A DNA stretch of 64,000 nt from an uncultured Clostridia bacterium (GTDB lineage: Bacteria > Bacillota > Clostridia > Oscillospirales > Ruminococcaceae): the NCBI GenBank assembly GCA_947627205.1, contig CANQVE010000001.1, positions 151,532 to 215,531 of the forward strand, read 5' to 3'. Each line of letters begins with the position of its first letter. Positions within the stretch are counted from its first letter, which is position 1. Below are positions 33,984-42,383 of the stretch, piece after piece. The notes beneath the pieces are model-generated. The model was not told where the DNA came from. It made no database searches and was given only the letters and a program-made list of their open reading frames with translations. The position numbers and the translations under genes were made by a program.

Positions 33984-34934
33984 ATGAAAAAAAGCATGGC
34001 ATTGATATGCGCGGCTGTGATAACACTTGCGGGGTGCAGTGAAGCAGACGTCACCCCAAACAGTGAACAGTCGGGCAATGATTCTCAGTTTATAACCCCG
34101 ACCGATCCGGGAGACAACACAGGCGATAAAAGCTCGGAACCGACTGACGAAAATATAACGGTATCAGCGGACGAGCCTCTTGTGATAAATGATGATATCA
34201 CCTGCAAAGAGGGCAATGAGATAAGGATCGAAAAGGGCGGCACCCTGACGCTCGGCGGGGATCTTGACCTTTCGGGAGATCTTTATGTAGAGGGAAAGCT
34301 AATTATCGAAGAGGACGCGACAATAAGCGGTCCGGGAATTTTACATGTTGTAAATTCGTTTGACGACATAGACTGCAAAGGCACCGTAACGGCTAAGATA
34401 GACGCGCCCGAGCCTGTAGAAGTAGACGGCGTTACTTATGTGGGAGGCGTACTTCTCGTCAACAAAGAATACAGTCTCCCGCGCGAATTCGGAACGGATA
34501 TCGGCGATATAAGGCCTGAACTCAAGCAAGCTATTGAACAGATGCGCGCGGACACGGGCTTCGGAATGACGCTCAGAGCTTCTTCGGGTTACAGAAGCTA
34601 CGCGACGCAGGAATGGTGGTTCAACTATTATTGCGAGACGGACGGTTATGAAAACGCTATTACTTATTCCGCGCTCCCCGGACACAGCGAACACCAATCT
34701 GGCTATGCGGCGGACATAACCAGAACAGAACTTGACTATGCCGACACCGAAGAGGGAAAATGGCTCGCGGCTAACTGCTATAAATACGGCTGTATCATAC
34801 GCTATCCCGCCGATAAGGTAGACATAACGGGCTATATCTACGAGCCGTGGCATATCAGATACCTCGGCAAGAGCACTGCAAAACTTGTACACGACAGCGG
34901 ACTTTGCCTTGAAGAGTTCCTTGAAGTTGACTAG
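33984..34934 (+). CDS. VanY-type D-Ala-D-Ala carboxypeptidase lipoprotein
   Basis: 316 residues from ATG 33984 (AAAGGAG upstream). Signal peptide with lipobox LAGC, a Ser/Asp/Thr-rich linker (about 20-65), a repetitive beta-strand region (ITCKEGNEIRIEKG through DLDLSGDLYVEGKLII, similar to pectate-lyase-like or bactofilin-like strands), then an M15B peptidase domain: SSGYRS, zinc ligands in GHSEHQSGYAAD and catalytic EPWHIRYL. Would cleave the last D-Ala of muropeptides at the cell surface. Not a van cluster: no VanS/VanR/VanA near. The gene sits alone inside long inverted repeats. Confidence 0.9.
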   Translation: MKKSMALICAAVITLAGCSEADVTPNSEQSGNDSQFITPTDPGDNTGDKSSEPTDENITVSADEPLVINDDITCKEGNEIRIEKGGTLTLGGDLDLSGDLYVEGKLIIEEDATISGPGILHVVNSFDDIDCKGTVTAKIDAPEPVEVDGVTYVGGVLLVNKEYSLPREFGTDIGDIRPELKQAIEQMRADTGFGMTLRASSGYRSYATQEWWFNYYCETDGYENAITYSALPGHSEHQSGYAADITRTELDYADTEEGKWLAANCYKYGCIIRYPADKVDITGYIYEPWHIRYLGKSTAKLVHDSGLCLEEFLEVD

Positions 34935-34965
34935 TGGCTGGCATTGATTTAATTTCTTAATAATT

Positions 34966-34999
34966 AAGAGGTAAGGATTTGAGTCCTTACCTCTTTTTT
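34966..34999 (+). terminator. terminator of the VanY-type gene, built from heptamer repeats
   Basis: Perfect 12-base stem (34966-34977 with 34984-34995), 6-base loop, six T. The arms are the AAGAGGTAAGG-type repeats. Confidence 0.9.
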
Positions 35000-35007
35000 G
35001 TGGTTTA

Positions 35008-35467
35008 AATTCACGCTATATGATAAATGCATTTTAAAGGTTGTTCCCCGCTCTACACCTCTCTTAGGATTGCCGTTTTAAAAACACGGTTTTTAAAACG
35101 GCAATGCGGGGAAAACCCCTACTAGAGGTTAGATGTAAGAGGTAAGAGGTAAGAATTTTTAGGAACTTTAAAGAGGAAAAGTTATTTGGATTTCGGAGAA
35201 AGAGGCAAGAGGCAAGAGTTTAATAGGAGAAGTTTCTTTCCTCTATAACCAAACTCTAGCCTCTTGCTTCTTTTTTTAATAATCAAATAACTTTAATCTC
35301 AAAAGCTCCCCGAAATTCTTACCTCTTACCTCTAACCTCTAACCTCTAAAAGGACTCCCTTTTCAAAAAACTTTCGTGCGCCCGTTCGTTTTGTAGTTTG
35401 AAAATATAATGTTGTTTACCACTCAAAACTTATTCTTTCCTCTTGCTTCTAGCCTCTAGCTTCTAGA
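35008..35467. repeat. right arm of long inverted repeat
   Basis: Core 35068-35378, reverse complement of the left arm core at 33396-33706, equal length, one mismatch. Outer similarity runs to 35467, four bases from the stop codon of the convergent DUF4353 gene. Outer and inner flanks are more diverged than the core. Confidence 0.9.
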
Positions 35468-35470
35468 TGC

Positions 35471-37345
35471 TTATATTCCGCGACCGCCGCCCGGTCCTCC
35501 GGGATTTCCGCCGTGACCTCCGGGGTTACCGCCCATACCGCCGGGATTACCGCCCATTCCGCCGTTGCCCGTAACTCCGTTCTGCGCGGTAACTGTGGAA
35601 ATTGACGTATCGTCAACATAAACGTTATATGTGCTTCCCTCTTTGAAATTAAAGCTCGAGAATATAAGCGACTGGCAGTTTTTGGGAGTAGTCGTGCTCA
35701 TAACGACCGTTCCGTCCTCGCTCTTTACTTCTATCTTGCTTCCCGCAGAAACATTCGACGTAATCGAAATGCAGGGCTGTGAAAGCGTGCTCGGAGCCTG
35801 CGCCATTCCCGAAGAACCGAGCGCGATAAGCTCTCCCCCACTCACTGCAAACGATTTACCGTAATCGAGCGCGCCGTTTCCGCTGTTCGTAGGTCCGTAT
35901 ACTGTGAGCTTTCCTCCGCTCATTGCCACAGAGCCGTTGCAGTCGATACCGTCGCCGTCTGCGTTTACGGTTATATCGCCGCCCGAAATTGAAATATAAT
36001 ACTCGTCCGAGTCACTTCCAAAGCCGAAATAGTCGCCGTTGTCGCCGCCTGCGGCATTCATTCCGTCGTCTGCGGCCAAAAGGTCTATAGTTCCTCCGTT
36101 TATGGAAATGCTCTTGCCCTCAAAGCCCTCATAGCTCTTTGTAATGTTTATCGTTCCGTTGTCTATTGTCAATATCTCGTCTGCATGAATTGCGTCGTCA
36201 CAGCTCGAAAGAGTTATCTGCCCGCCTGAAATATTGACGTTTGCATTCGAATGAATAGCGTCGTCGGCAGACGTTATGTCAATGACAGTGTCCTTATTAT
36301 AAATTCTTATATCACCGCCCGCTTTAAGACCTTTAAGGCTCTGGGAAATTTCGGTTGTCGTCGTGTCCTGGCTTGTGCCGCGTCCGCCCCAGTCGCCGCC
36401 GAACGGTCTGCCGCCCGGACCTTGACCGTTGTCGGGAGCAACTTCTTCATAAGCCGCGTCGCCGCCCGATACTATCTTTATATTCCCGCCGAAAACAGAC
36501 AATTTTGTTTCTGCCTGTATGCCGTCGTGGTCGGAGTTTATCGTTATATCACCGCCGTTTATGGTGACGGTGCCGAGCGAGGGATCGTTGTCCTGAGAGG
36601 ATTTTATTCCGTCCTTGCCCGCATTTACCGTAATGCTTCCGTCAAAGATCTTCAGGCTGTCCTTTCCCGTTATGCCGTCGGAGACCGAAGTCACATCATA
36701 ACTGCCGCCGATTATCTGCAAATTGTCCTTGCATTTTATAGCGTCGTTATAATTTCCGTTTACGGCAAGCTCTCCTCCGCCCGAAAGAACAAGGTCGCTT
36801 CGGCAGAATATAGCCGCGTCGGGCTCGGTGTCAGTTCCGTCAAAGGTATAATTTTCGCTGTCGGTTATGGAATTTTCGGAATCCTTTGCCGTGCATATAA
36901 TAAGCTCTCCCGCTTCTTCACAGTCGATAGCCGCGCCTTTCTGGCAGGAAAGAGAAAGTCCGTTTAATATCAATGTCACTTTGTCGGACTTATCCGCTTC
37001 TACAAGCACTTTTGCGTTTTCGCTTACGCCCGACAGAGAGAAAACTCCCTCGTTATTTATCGTGACTGTATCAGCCGAAGCAAAAGCGCCGTTTCCCGAA
37101 ACGGTTATTCCGCTGTCCGAAAAGCTGATCGTACAAGTAGCCGCTTTGGACAAGACATCATCATTCGATATTGTCGGCTTTTCCGTTTCAAAATTAACCT
37201 CTCCAGCAGAGCTTACGCCCGAAGAAAATGAACCTGTCGAACTTTCATTCGAGCTTTGCGTTTCGGATTTATCACAGCCCGTACTTGCTGCCGAAAGTAC
37301 AGCCATTGCGCAAATTGCCGCAAGAGATTTAAAGCTCCTTATCAT
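35471..37345 (-). CDS. DUF4353-type carbohydrate-binding domain lipoprotein
   Basis: 624 residues. Signal peptide with lipobox STGC, Ser-rich linker, then a long right-handed beta-helix-like region made of repeated GG(D/T/N)I(T/D)INxxxDGI-type strands (about 100-560), matching the DUF4353 carbohydrate-binding group. The last 40 residues are Gly-rich tandem repeats (GGMGGNPGG, GGHGGNPGG). GGGGAG before ATG 37345. It is third in an operon after VTC-domain and DUF4956 genes, a combination in which CotH is often the third member. Function unknown; a surface or matrix role is inferred. Confidence 0.8.
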   Translation of the reverse strand: MIRSFKSLAAICAMAVLSAASTGCDKSETQSSNESSTGSFSSGVSSAGEVNFETEKPTISNDDVLSKAATCTISFSDSGITVSGNGAFASADTVTINNEGVFSLSGVSENAKVLVEADKSDKVTLILNGLSLSCQKGAAIDCEEAGELIICTAKDSENSITDSENYTFDGTDTEPDAAIFCRSDLVLSGGGELAVNGNYNDAIKCKDNLQIIGGSYDVTSVSDGITGKDSLKIFDGSITVNAGKDGIKSSQDNDPSLGTVTINGGDITINSDHDGIQAETKLSVFGGNIKIVSGGDAAYEEVAPDNGQGPGGRPFGGDWGGRGTSQDTTTTEISQSLKGLKAGGDIRIYNKDTVIDITSADDAIHSNANVNISGGQITLSSCDDAIHADEILTIDNGTINITKSYEGFEGKSISINGGTIDLLAADDGMNAAGGDNGDYFGFGSDSDEYYISISGGDITVNADGDGIDCNGSVAMSGGKLTVYGPTNSGNGALDYGKSFAVSGGELIALGSSGMAQAPSTLSQPCISITSNVSAGSKIEVKSEDGTVVMSTTTPKNCQSLIFSSFNFKEGSTYNVYVDDTSISTVTAQNGVTGNGGMGGNPGGMGGNPGGHGGNPGGPGGGRGI

Positions 37346-37366
37346 AATATGACTCCCCTTTTAAGA

Positions 37367-38104
37367 TCACATTTCTTCATGATTTTCGGCTAAAACGCTG
37401 CATGAAACAGTAAGGTTTCCGTTTCTTTCACGGATTTTATCCAGAAATTCCTTTTCCTTTGCGCTGTTTTTCAATACAACTTCATACCGAAGCTCATAAA
37501 GCGTGCCCATATTTACTGTTTTTGACAGTATCAGTCTGTAGCTCGAAAGATATTCCTTGAACAGATCGCTGAAGCAGTCTGTATAGTCCATATCTTCGGG
37601 AATAACTATGCGTATTGACCTTGCCGACTTTGTGACGGAAAACGCGGGGATAAACCCGAGTACTACGAGTATTATCCCGACCGCGGCTCCTATAAGTATC
37701 GCAAAGCCTATGTAACCCATACCCGTGGCAAGACCTATCGCCATTGAGTAGAACACATAACAAATTTCTCTTGATGTTCCGGGCGCCGAACGAAATCTCA
37801 CGAGATTAAAAGCGCCCACTACCGCAAGCCCCGCGCCCAATGATCCGCTTACGAGCATTATCACGCTCTGCACCAGCACGGGCAGTACCACAAGCGTTAC
37901 CATTAAATTCCGCGACGGTCTGGGGTTATGAAATCTGTACAATATCGACGCGATCACACCGAGGACCGTTGAGGTCAATGTACAGAACAGGACGCTCTCT
38001 CCCGTAAGTCCTACCGTATTGTCGATTATGCTCGAAAAAAAGTTGAACGGCTTTTGTACGTCTGCGGCGGCGCTGACAGCACTGTTAATTATGCCTGAAA
38101 ACAT
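37367..38104 (-). CDS. DUF4956 membrane protein
   Basis: 245 residues: four or five helices in the first 150, with the conserved GSLGAGLAVVGAFNLVRFRSAPGTSREI-type segment (Gly-rich turn, then RFRSAPGT), and a cytoplasmic C-terminal domain of ferredoxin-like size. AGGAGA precedes ATG 38104, which overlaps the VTC gene end by 16 bases. DUF4956 and VTC-domain genes are regularly adjacent in bacteria; the mechanism is not known. Confidence 0.85.
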   Translation of the reverse strand: MFSGIINSAVSAAADVQKPFNFFSSIIDNTVGLTGESVLFCTLTSTVLGVIASILYRFHNPRPSRNLMVTLVVLPVLVQSVIMLVSGSLGAGLAVVGAFNLVRFRSAPGTSREICYVFYSMAIGLATGMGYIGFAILIGAAVGIILVVLGFIPAFSVTKSARSIRIVIPEDMDYTDCFSDLFKEYLSSYRLILSKTVNMGTLYELRYEVVLKNSAKEKEFLDKIRERNGNLTVSCSVLAENHEEM

Positions 38105-38829
38105 TTTGTTTCTCTCCTGTTCTGTATACTATTCTTTACTTCATCAAGATAAATATTTCCGTATTTTGAAAAACTGTCCGCATAAATTTTGTTTTCCGAA
38201 AGGAATTTAACGAGCCAGAGCGGTATCGCGTCGGATACCTTTATCTCCATTACCCTGTAAGGCTGATCAAACAAAAGCTCTCCATAGTCGCCTTTTCTGA
38301 GGTCTACTTCGTTTCTCCTGCTTCTGACATTCCCATCAAACGTTATTCTGAATTCATTGTCGTCATTTCCGAAATACGCCTGTCTGTCATAGCAGATAAC
38401 TATCTTCGGAACAAGCCCCAGCCTTTTTATGAAATATTCTATCTCCTCAAAGACCTGTTTATCCTTTTCGGGAATATCGGGTGCTTCGCCGCCGCTTACA
38501 TAATCGAACAGCTTTTTGTATGTCATTTCAAGGCGCCTTTTATAAACTATCCCCTTGTATTTTTTCTTTATTTCAAGAAAAGCCTCGTCGTCATCCCCTG
38601 CGGCTTTTCCGTATGCCCTCAGCCTTAGTTTTTCTTTATAAACGGGCTTTGAAAGAGAATTCATGATAACATCATCGTTCGCGCTGTCGAAATAGATGTT
38701 CATTATCGTATGAACGCCGTATTCGTCGGCTGTCATATAAGGGTTCATTTCTTTCAGGAGCCTGCTGTACTGCTCTTCATTGAGAAGAAATTTCATTTCC
38801 TTTCGCTTAAAGGTATTTGCATAAGCCAT
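38089..38829 (-). CDS. VTC-domain polyphosphate polymerase-like protein
   Basis: 246 residues from ATG 38829 (GGGGG 7 bases upstream; a longer in-frame reading to 38874 lacks a site). Tunnel-fold motifs of the VTC/CYTH group: FKRKEMKFLL, EKLRLRAYG, AFLEIKKKYKGIVYKRR and YRVMEIKV, giving the ring of basic and acidic residues that binds nucleotide and polyphosphate in yeast Vtc4. First gene of VTC, DUF4956, DUF4353. Polyphosphate synthesis is inferred from the fold only. Confidence 0.85.
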   Translation of the reverse strand: MAYANTFKRKEMKFLLNEEQYSRLLKEMNPYMTADEYGVHTIMNIYFDSANDDVIMNSLSKPVYKEKLRLRAYGKAAGDDDEAFLEIKKKYKGIVYKRRLEMTYKKLFDYVSGGEAPDIPEKDKQVFEEIEYFIKRLGLVPKIVICYDRQAYFGNDDNEFRITFDGNVRSRRNEVDLRKGDYGELLFDQPYRVMEIKVSDAIPLWLVKFLSENKIYADSFSKYGNIYLDEVKNSIQNRRETKCFQA

Positions 38830-38910
38830 TCTGTTTCCCCCTTGCAACAATAGTATAAAGACTTTATGTGACAATATTATGATAAAAAAGAAAATACTTT
38901 TTAAAAATTG

Positions 38911-40116
38911 TTATTTTCCCGTGACTTTAAGGAACACTTTCTTTCCCTTTCTCACTATTATTTCCCCGTTTATTTCAATAACAGCGTTTGCGTCCTCTAT
39001 TACATTATCGTTTACGGCTATTCCCTTTCCCGCGACAAGATTTCTTGCCTCGCGCTTTGAGGGAGCGAGCTTTGTATTTACAAGCAGGTCGAGAATTCCT
39101 ATCTTGCCGTCGGTGAGTTCAACTTCGGCGGTGGGCATATTGTCGGTATTTCCCGCGCCTCCGAAAAGCGACTTTGCTCCGTCGAGAGCCTTTTTCGCCT
39201 CTTCTTCGCCGTGAACGAGCTTTGTAAGCTCGAATGCAAGAGTTTCCTTTGCCTTGTTGAGCTGTGAACCCTCCCATTTTTCCATTTCGCTTATTTCTTC
39301 GAGCGGTAAAAATGTCAGCATTTTCAGGCACTTTATAACGTCCGCGTCCGCAACGTTTCTCCAATACTGGAAAAAGTCATAAGGCGAGGTTTTCTCCGCG
39401 TCGAGCCATACCGCGCCTTTCTCGGTCTTTCCCATTTTCTTGCCCTCGGAATTTAAAAGCAGGGTTATGGTCATTGCGTGGGCGTCCTTTCCGAGCTTTT
39501 TACGGATAAGTTCGGTTCCTCCCAGCATATTCGCCCACTGGTCGTCTCCCCCGAACTGCATATTGCAGCCGTATTTCTGATAGAGCATATAAAAGTCGTA
39601 GCTCTGCATTATCATATAGTTGAATTCAAGGAACGTAAGTCCTCTCTCCCAGCGCTGTTTATAGCACTCGAACGACAGCATTTTATTGACCGAAAAGCAC
39701 GCTCCGACCTCTCTCAATACGTCGATATAATTCAAATTCATCAGCCAGTCGGCGTTATTAACCATAAGCGCCTTATTGTCCGAAAAGTCAATAAACCTGC
39801 TCATTTGTTTTTTAAAGCAGGATATATTATGCTCGATATCTTCTTTCGTAAGCATTTTACGCATATCGCTTTTTCCCGACGGATCGCCTATCATTCCCGT
39901 ACCGCCGCCGAGAAGCGCTATAGGCTTGTTCCCTGCCATTTGCAGGCGTTTCATAAGGCATAATGCCATAAAATGTCCGACATGGAGCGAGTCCGCCGTT
40001 GGATCAAAGCCGATGTAAAACGTTGCTTTTCCCGCGTTTATCATCTTGCTTATTTCGTCCTTGTCCGTTACCTGCGCGATAAGTCCGCGCGCCACAAGTT
40101 CATCATAAAGTTCCAT
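38911..40116 (-). CDS. tyrS: tyrosyl-tRNA synthetase
   Basis: 401 residues, class I synthetase. HIGH-type motif LHVGHFMAL, GDPSGKS, tyrosine pocket YDFYMLYQKYGCNMQFGGDDQW, KMSKS-type loop KMGKTEKG, and a C-terminal S4 RNA-binding domain (KREARNLVAGKGIAVN). GGAGG precedes ATG 40116. Second gene after a GNAT gene; the Tyr-specific T-box upstream of both senses uncharged tRNA-Tyr. Confidence 0.96.
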   Translation of the reverse strand: MELYDELVARGLIAQVTDKDEISKMINAGKATFYIGFDPTADSLHVGHFMALCLMKRLQMAGNKPIALLGGGTGMIGDPSGKSDMRKMLTKEDIEHNISCFKKQMSRFIDFSDNKALMVNNADWLMNLNYIDVLREVGACFSVNKMLSFECYKQRWERGLTFLEFNYMIMQSYDFYMLYQKYGCNMQFGGDDQWANMLGGTELIRKKLGKDAHAMTITLLLNSEGKKMGKTEKGAVWLDAEKTSPYDFFQYWRNVADADVIKCLKMLTFLPLEEISEMEKWEGSQLNKAKETLAFELTKLVHGEEEAKKALDGAKSLFGGAGNTDNMPTAEVELTDGKIGILDLLVNTKLAPSKREARNLVAGKGIAVNDNVIEDANAVIEINGEIIVRKGKKVFLKVTGK

Positions 40117-40145
40117 TTTTATTTCCTCCGAATATTTCTGTTATT

Positions 40146-40607
40146 TTAAAGCCGAAGTTCCATTTGTACCGTCCTCGGCAAAAGTCCCTGTTTTTCATAA
40201 AAAGCGACCGCGCCGCGATTACACGCCGAAACTCCGAGCTGAACGCTTGTACAGCCGTTTTCAATTCCGAATTTTTTTACGGCGCTGAAAAGCTCTGTGC
40301 CTATCCCTTTTCTTCGGCAGTTTTCAGCTACCGCAAAGCAGTCGATATAGCAAACTTTCCTCGGAAATTTCTCCTCGCTTTTTATGTCCATGATTTTCAC
40401 GACCGCGTAGCCGTCAATACCGCCGCCGTTATCATGAACGAAAACTTTAAACTCGCCGTCGTCGAGAATTTCCGAAATGCGCCGCGAAAACCATTCTCTT
40501 TCGGGCATTCTGAACGTTTCGGGCTTTATCTCAACGTGATGTCTGTGAAGTTGTATAAACATTTTTATAAGTTCTTCGCGGTCGCAATTATTTGCAATTC
40601 TTATCAT
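40146..40607 (-). CDS. GNAT-family N-acetyltransferase
   Basis: 153 residues. Full GNAT fold: N-terminal RIANNCDREELIKMFIQ, strand CYIDCFAVAENCRRKGIGTEL with the acetyl-CoA loop RRKGIGT, and C-terminal ACNRGAVAFYEKQGL. AAAGGAGG before ATG 40607. It is the first gene behind the tyrosine T-box and 29 bases before tyrS, so its level follows tyrosine starvation. Substrate unknown. Confidence 0.9.
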   Translation of the reverse strand: MIRIANNCDREELIKMFIQLHRHHVEIKPETFRMPEREWFSRRISEILDDGEFKVFVHDNGGGIDGYAVVKIMDIKSEEKFPRKVCYIDCFAVAENCRRKGIGTELFSAVKKFGIENGCTSVQLGVSACNRGAVAFYEKQGLLPRTVQMELRL

Positions 40608-40704
40608 AAATCCTCCTTTAATTATTTAATTATTAAAGCGAGAATTTTTCATAGCCTGCGAGATAATTACATCTCACGTTTAACACCCTCTTACCCTCTT
40701 TCAA

Positions 40705-40957
40705 TAAAAAAGCCCTCTATGAATTTTTATCATAGAGGGCGAATTATCGCGGTACCACCTCAGTTTACGGCGAATAAACGCCGCCTTTAAAAGCTGTAAC
40801 GGGCTTTCCCGTGCCTGCTATTAAGAAAAAGTTCCGTTCGCAAAGCCGCTCCGAGATGTAATTCATTTACGGTATTCTGCCGCTTTACACCAAACAGCGG
40901 CTCTCTGAAAGAACGCTCCGCAAACTACTGTGTTCTCATCAACGCTTTAAAATATAC
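40705..40957 (-). promoter_or_regulatory. T-box riboswitch, tyrosine specifier
   Basis: Read on the minus strand: GTTGATGAGAAC and AGAGAG of stem I, the specifier region GAATTACATCTCGGAGC with UAC (Tyr) at 40860-40858, then the T-box AGGTGGTACCGCG (40760-40748) that pairs with the tRNA acceptor end, then a 10-base terminator stem (40712-40721 with 40731-40740) and seven T. All T-box landmarks are present, and the codon agrees with downstream tyrS. Confidence 0.95.
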
Positions 40958-40962
40958 ATTTT

Positions 40963-40991
40963 ATTTTAACATAAAAGTCGCATTTTGTCAA
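40963..40991 (-). promoter_or_regulatory. promoter of the T-box/GNAT/tyrS unit
   Basis: Minus strand TTGACA (40991-40986), 17-base spacer, TAAAAT (40968-40963). Confidence 0.8.
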
Positions 40992-40998
40992 GTAGTTT

Positions 40999-41095
40999 TT
41001 AGAGGTAAGAGTTGAAGTCAAAGCAAGGTTTGAAAAGGAAATCTTGTCTTGAATTAAACTCTAGCCTCTAGCCTCTTAATCTCTAGCTTCTATTA
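40999..41095. repeat. heptamer repeat pair at the 3' end of aroF
   Basis: AGAGGTAAGAGTT at the left faces AAACTCTAGCCTCTAGCCT at the right, so the segment can form a long stem just after the DAHP synthase stop. Same repeat family as elsewhere; a terminator role for the minus-strand gene is inferred. Confidence 0.6.
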
Positions 41096-42121
41096 GAGCA
41101 TATCCGCAATTTCATAAATAAGTTTTTCGGATTTCTCCCAGCCGAGACAAGGATCGGTTATGGACTTTCCGTAAACGCCCTCCTCTATCTTCTGACAGCC
41201 GTCCTCAATGTAGCTCTCTATCATAAGCCCCTTTACCATTTTTCCTATATCGGGCGAGTGGCGCATTGAATGGAGAACTTCTTTGGCTATTCTTATCTGT
41301 TCCAGATACTGTTTGCCCGAATTTGAATGGTTTGTATCAACGATGACCGCCGGATTTTTAAGCCCCTTTTCATTGTATAGATCACAGCACAGCTTCAGAT
41401 CCTCGAAATGATAGTTCGGGATAGTTTGTCCGTGTTTGTTCTGCGCGCCGCGGAGAATTGCGTGTGCAAGGGGATTTCCGTCAGAAGTTACCTCCCAGCC
41501 TCTGTAAAGGAATGTATGAGAAGCCTGCGCTGCCTGAATTGAATTGAACATAACGGAAAGCGTTCCGCTCGTGGGATTTTTCATTCCGACCGCACATTCC
41601 ATTCCCGAAGCAACGAGCCTGTGGTGCTGATCTTCAACAGAACGCGCGCCGACTGCGACATAAGAAAGTATATCCGAAAGATAGCGATAGTTTTCGGGAT
41701 AAAGCATTTCGTCGGCGGTAGTCAGGTGCGTTTCCTCGATAACTTTAGTGTGAAGCTCGCGGATCTTTATTATTCCCTCGAGCATATCCTCGCCCTTTGT
41801 CGGGTCGGGCTGGTGCAACATTCCCTTATAGCCCATGCCGTTTGTGCGGGGCTTTCCCGTGTAAACGCGCGGAATAACAACAATTTTATCCTTTACCTTT
41901 TCCGCGGCCTTTGCAAGGCGCGTCGTATAATCAAGCACGGACGTTTCGTTATCCGCCGAGCAAGGACCTATTATAAGCAAAAACTTTCCCGACGCTCCCG
42001 TCAGCACATCGGCTATTTCCTTATCGCGCTCGGCTTTTACGGAAAGCACGGTCTGAGAAAGCGGATACATCTTTTTTATCTCCTGCGGGATAGGAAGTTT
42101 TCTTTTAAATGTCATTGACAT
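41093..42121 (-). CDS. aroF: 3-deoxy-7-phosphoheptulonate synthase (DAHP synthase, class I)
   Basis: First step of the shikimate pathway: PEP plus erythrose 4-phosphate. 342 residues, AroFGH type (I-alpha). LLIIGPCSADN, PRVYTGKPRTNGMGYKG, DQHHRLVASGMECAVGMKNPTSG and a late VDTNHSNSGK metal ligand region. GGAGAAATAAAGCT precedes ATG 42121. Isoenzyme class (Phe, Tyr or Trp regulated) cannot be told by eye; proximity to the tyrosine T-box unit is suggestive only. Confidence 0.94.
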   Translation of the reverse strand: MSMTFKRKLPIPQEIKKMYPLSQTVLSVKAERDKEIADVLTGASGKFLLIIGPCSADNETSVLDYTTRLAKAAEKVKDKIVVIPRVYTGKPRTNGMGYKGMLHQPDPTKGEDMLEGIIKIRELHTKVIEETHLTTADEMLYPENYRYLSDILSYVAVGARSVEDQHHRLVASGMECAVGMKNPTSGTLSVMFNSIQAAQASHTFLYRGWEVTSDGNPLAHAILRGAQNKHGQTIPNYHFEDLKLCCDLYNEKGLKNPAVIVDTNHSNSGKQYLEQIRIAKEVLHSMRHSPDIGKMVKGLMIESYIEDGCQKIEEGVYGKSITDPCLGWEKSEKLIYEIADML

Positions 42122-42154
42122 AGCTTTATTTCTCCTTTACATATAGTCATGCAT

Positions 42155-42183
42155 ATTATAACACTTTTGCCGCAAAATGTCAA
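42155..42183 (-). promoter_or_regulatory. DAHP synthase promoter
   Basis: Minus strand TTGACA (42183-42178), 17-base spacer, TATAAT (42160-42155): perfect consensus. Confidence 0.85.
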
Positions 42184-42226
42184 TGCCTGCAAACACGCCG
42201 AATTTAAAAATATTTTGAAAAAGCTA

Positions 42227-42255
42227 TTGACAATTTTTTTAATGTGTGATATAAT
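42227..42255 (+). promoter_or_regulatory. tRNA-Thr promoter
   Basis: TTGACA (42227-42232), 17-base spacer, TATAAT (42250-42255), 14 bases before the tRNA 5' end. Confidence 0.85.
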
Positions 42256-42269
42256 TCTATTGTTGCGAT

Positions 42270-42345
42270 GCTGATATAGCTCAGTTGGTAGAGCACATCC
42301 TTGGTAAGGATGAGGTCATCAGTTCGACTCTGATTATCAGCTCCA
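42270..42345 (+). tRNA. tRNA-Thr (anticodon GGT)
   Basis: 76 bases with encoded CCA. Acceptor stem GCTGATA/TATCAGC, D-loop AGCTCAGTTGGTAGAGC, anticodon stem CATCC/GGATG with loop TTGGTAA (GGT at 42303-42305), variable loop, and T-arm with GTTCGACTC. All four arms pair. Transcribed alone. Confidence 0.97.
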
Positions 42346-42350
42346 CTGTA

Positions 42351-42383
42351 AATCCCTTGCTATGCAAAGCATAGCAAGGGATT
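42351..42383 (+). terminator. hairpin after tRNA-Thr
   Basis: 15-base perfect stem (42351-42365 with 42369-42383) with AAA loop, 5 bases after the tRNA; no strong T-run follows, so processing or termination is possible. Downstream to 42480 are two further small hairpins with TCCGCC/GGCGG arms. Confidence 0.6.

Noticed and set aside
33984..34934. Vancomycin resistance determinant
   Set aside because: Only a VanY-type carboxypeptidase; no ligase, VanH, VanX or two-component genes nearby.
33308..35467. Long inverted repeats read as ends of an insertion sequence
   Set aside because: No transposase or recombinase lies between them; only the VanY-type gene. IS call is therefore not supported.
35480..35575. 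GC-rich repetitive DNA that could be a minisatellite
   Set aside because: It is in frame and encodes the GGNPGG-type tail of the DUF4353 lipoprotein.
42270..42345. tRNA-Thr as an attachment site of an integrated element
   Set aside because: No integrase and no duplicated tRNA 3' end in the following sequence of the window.
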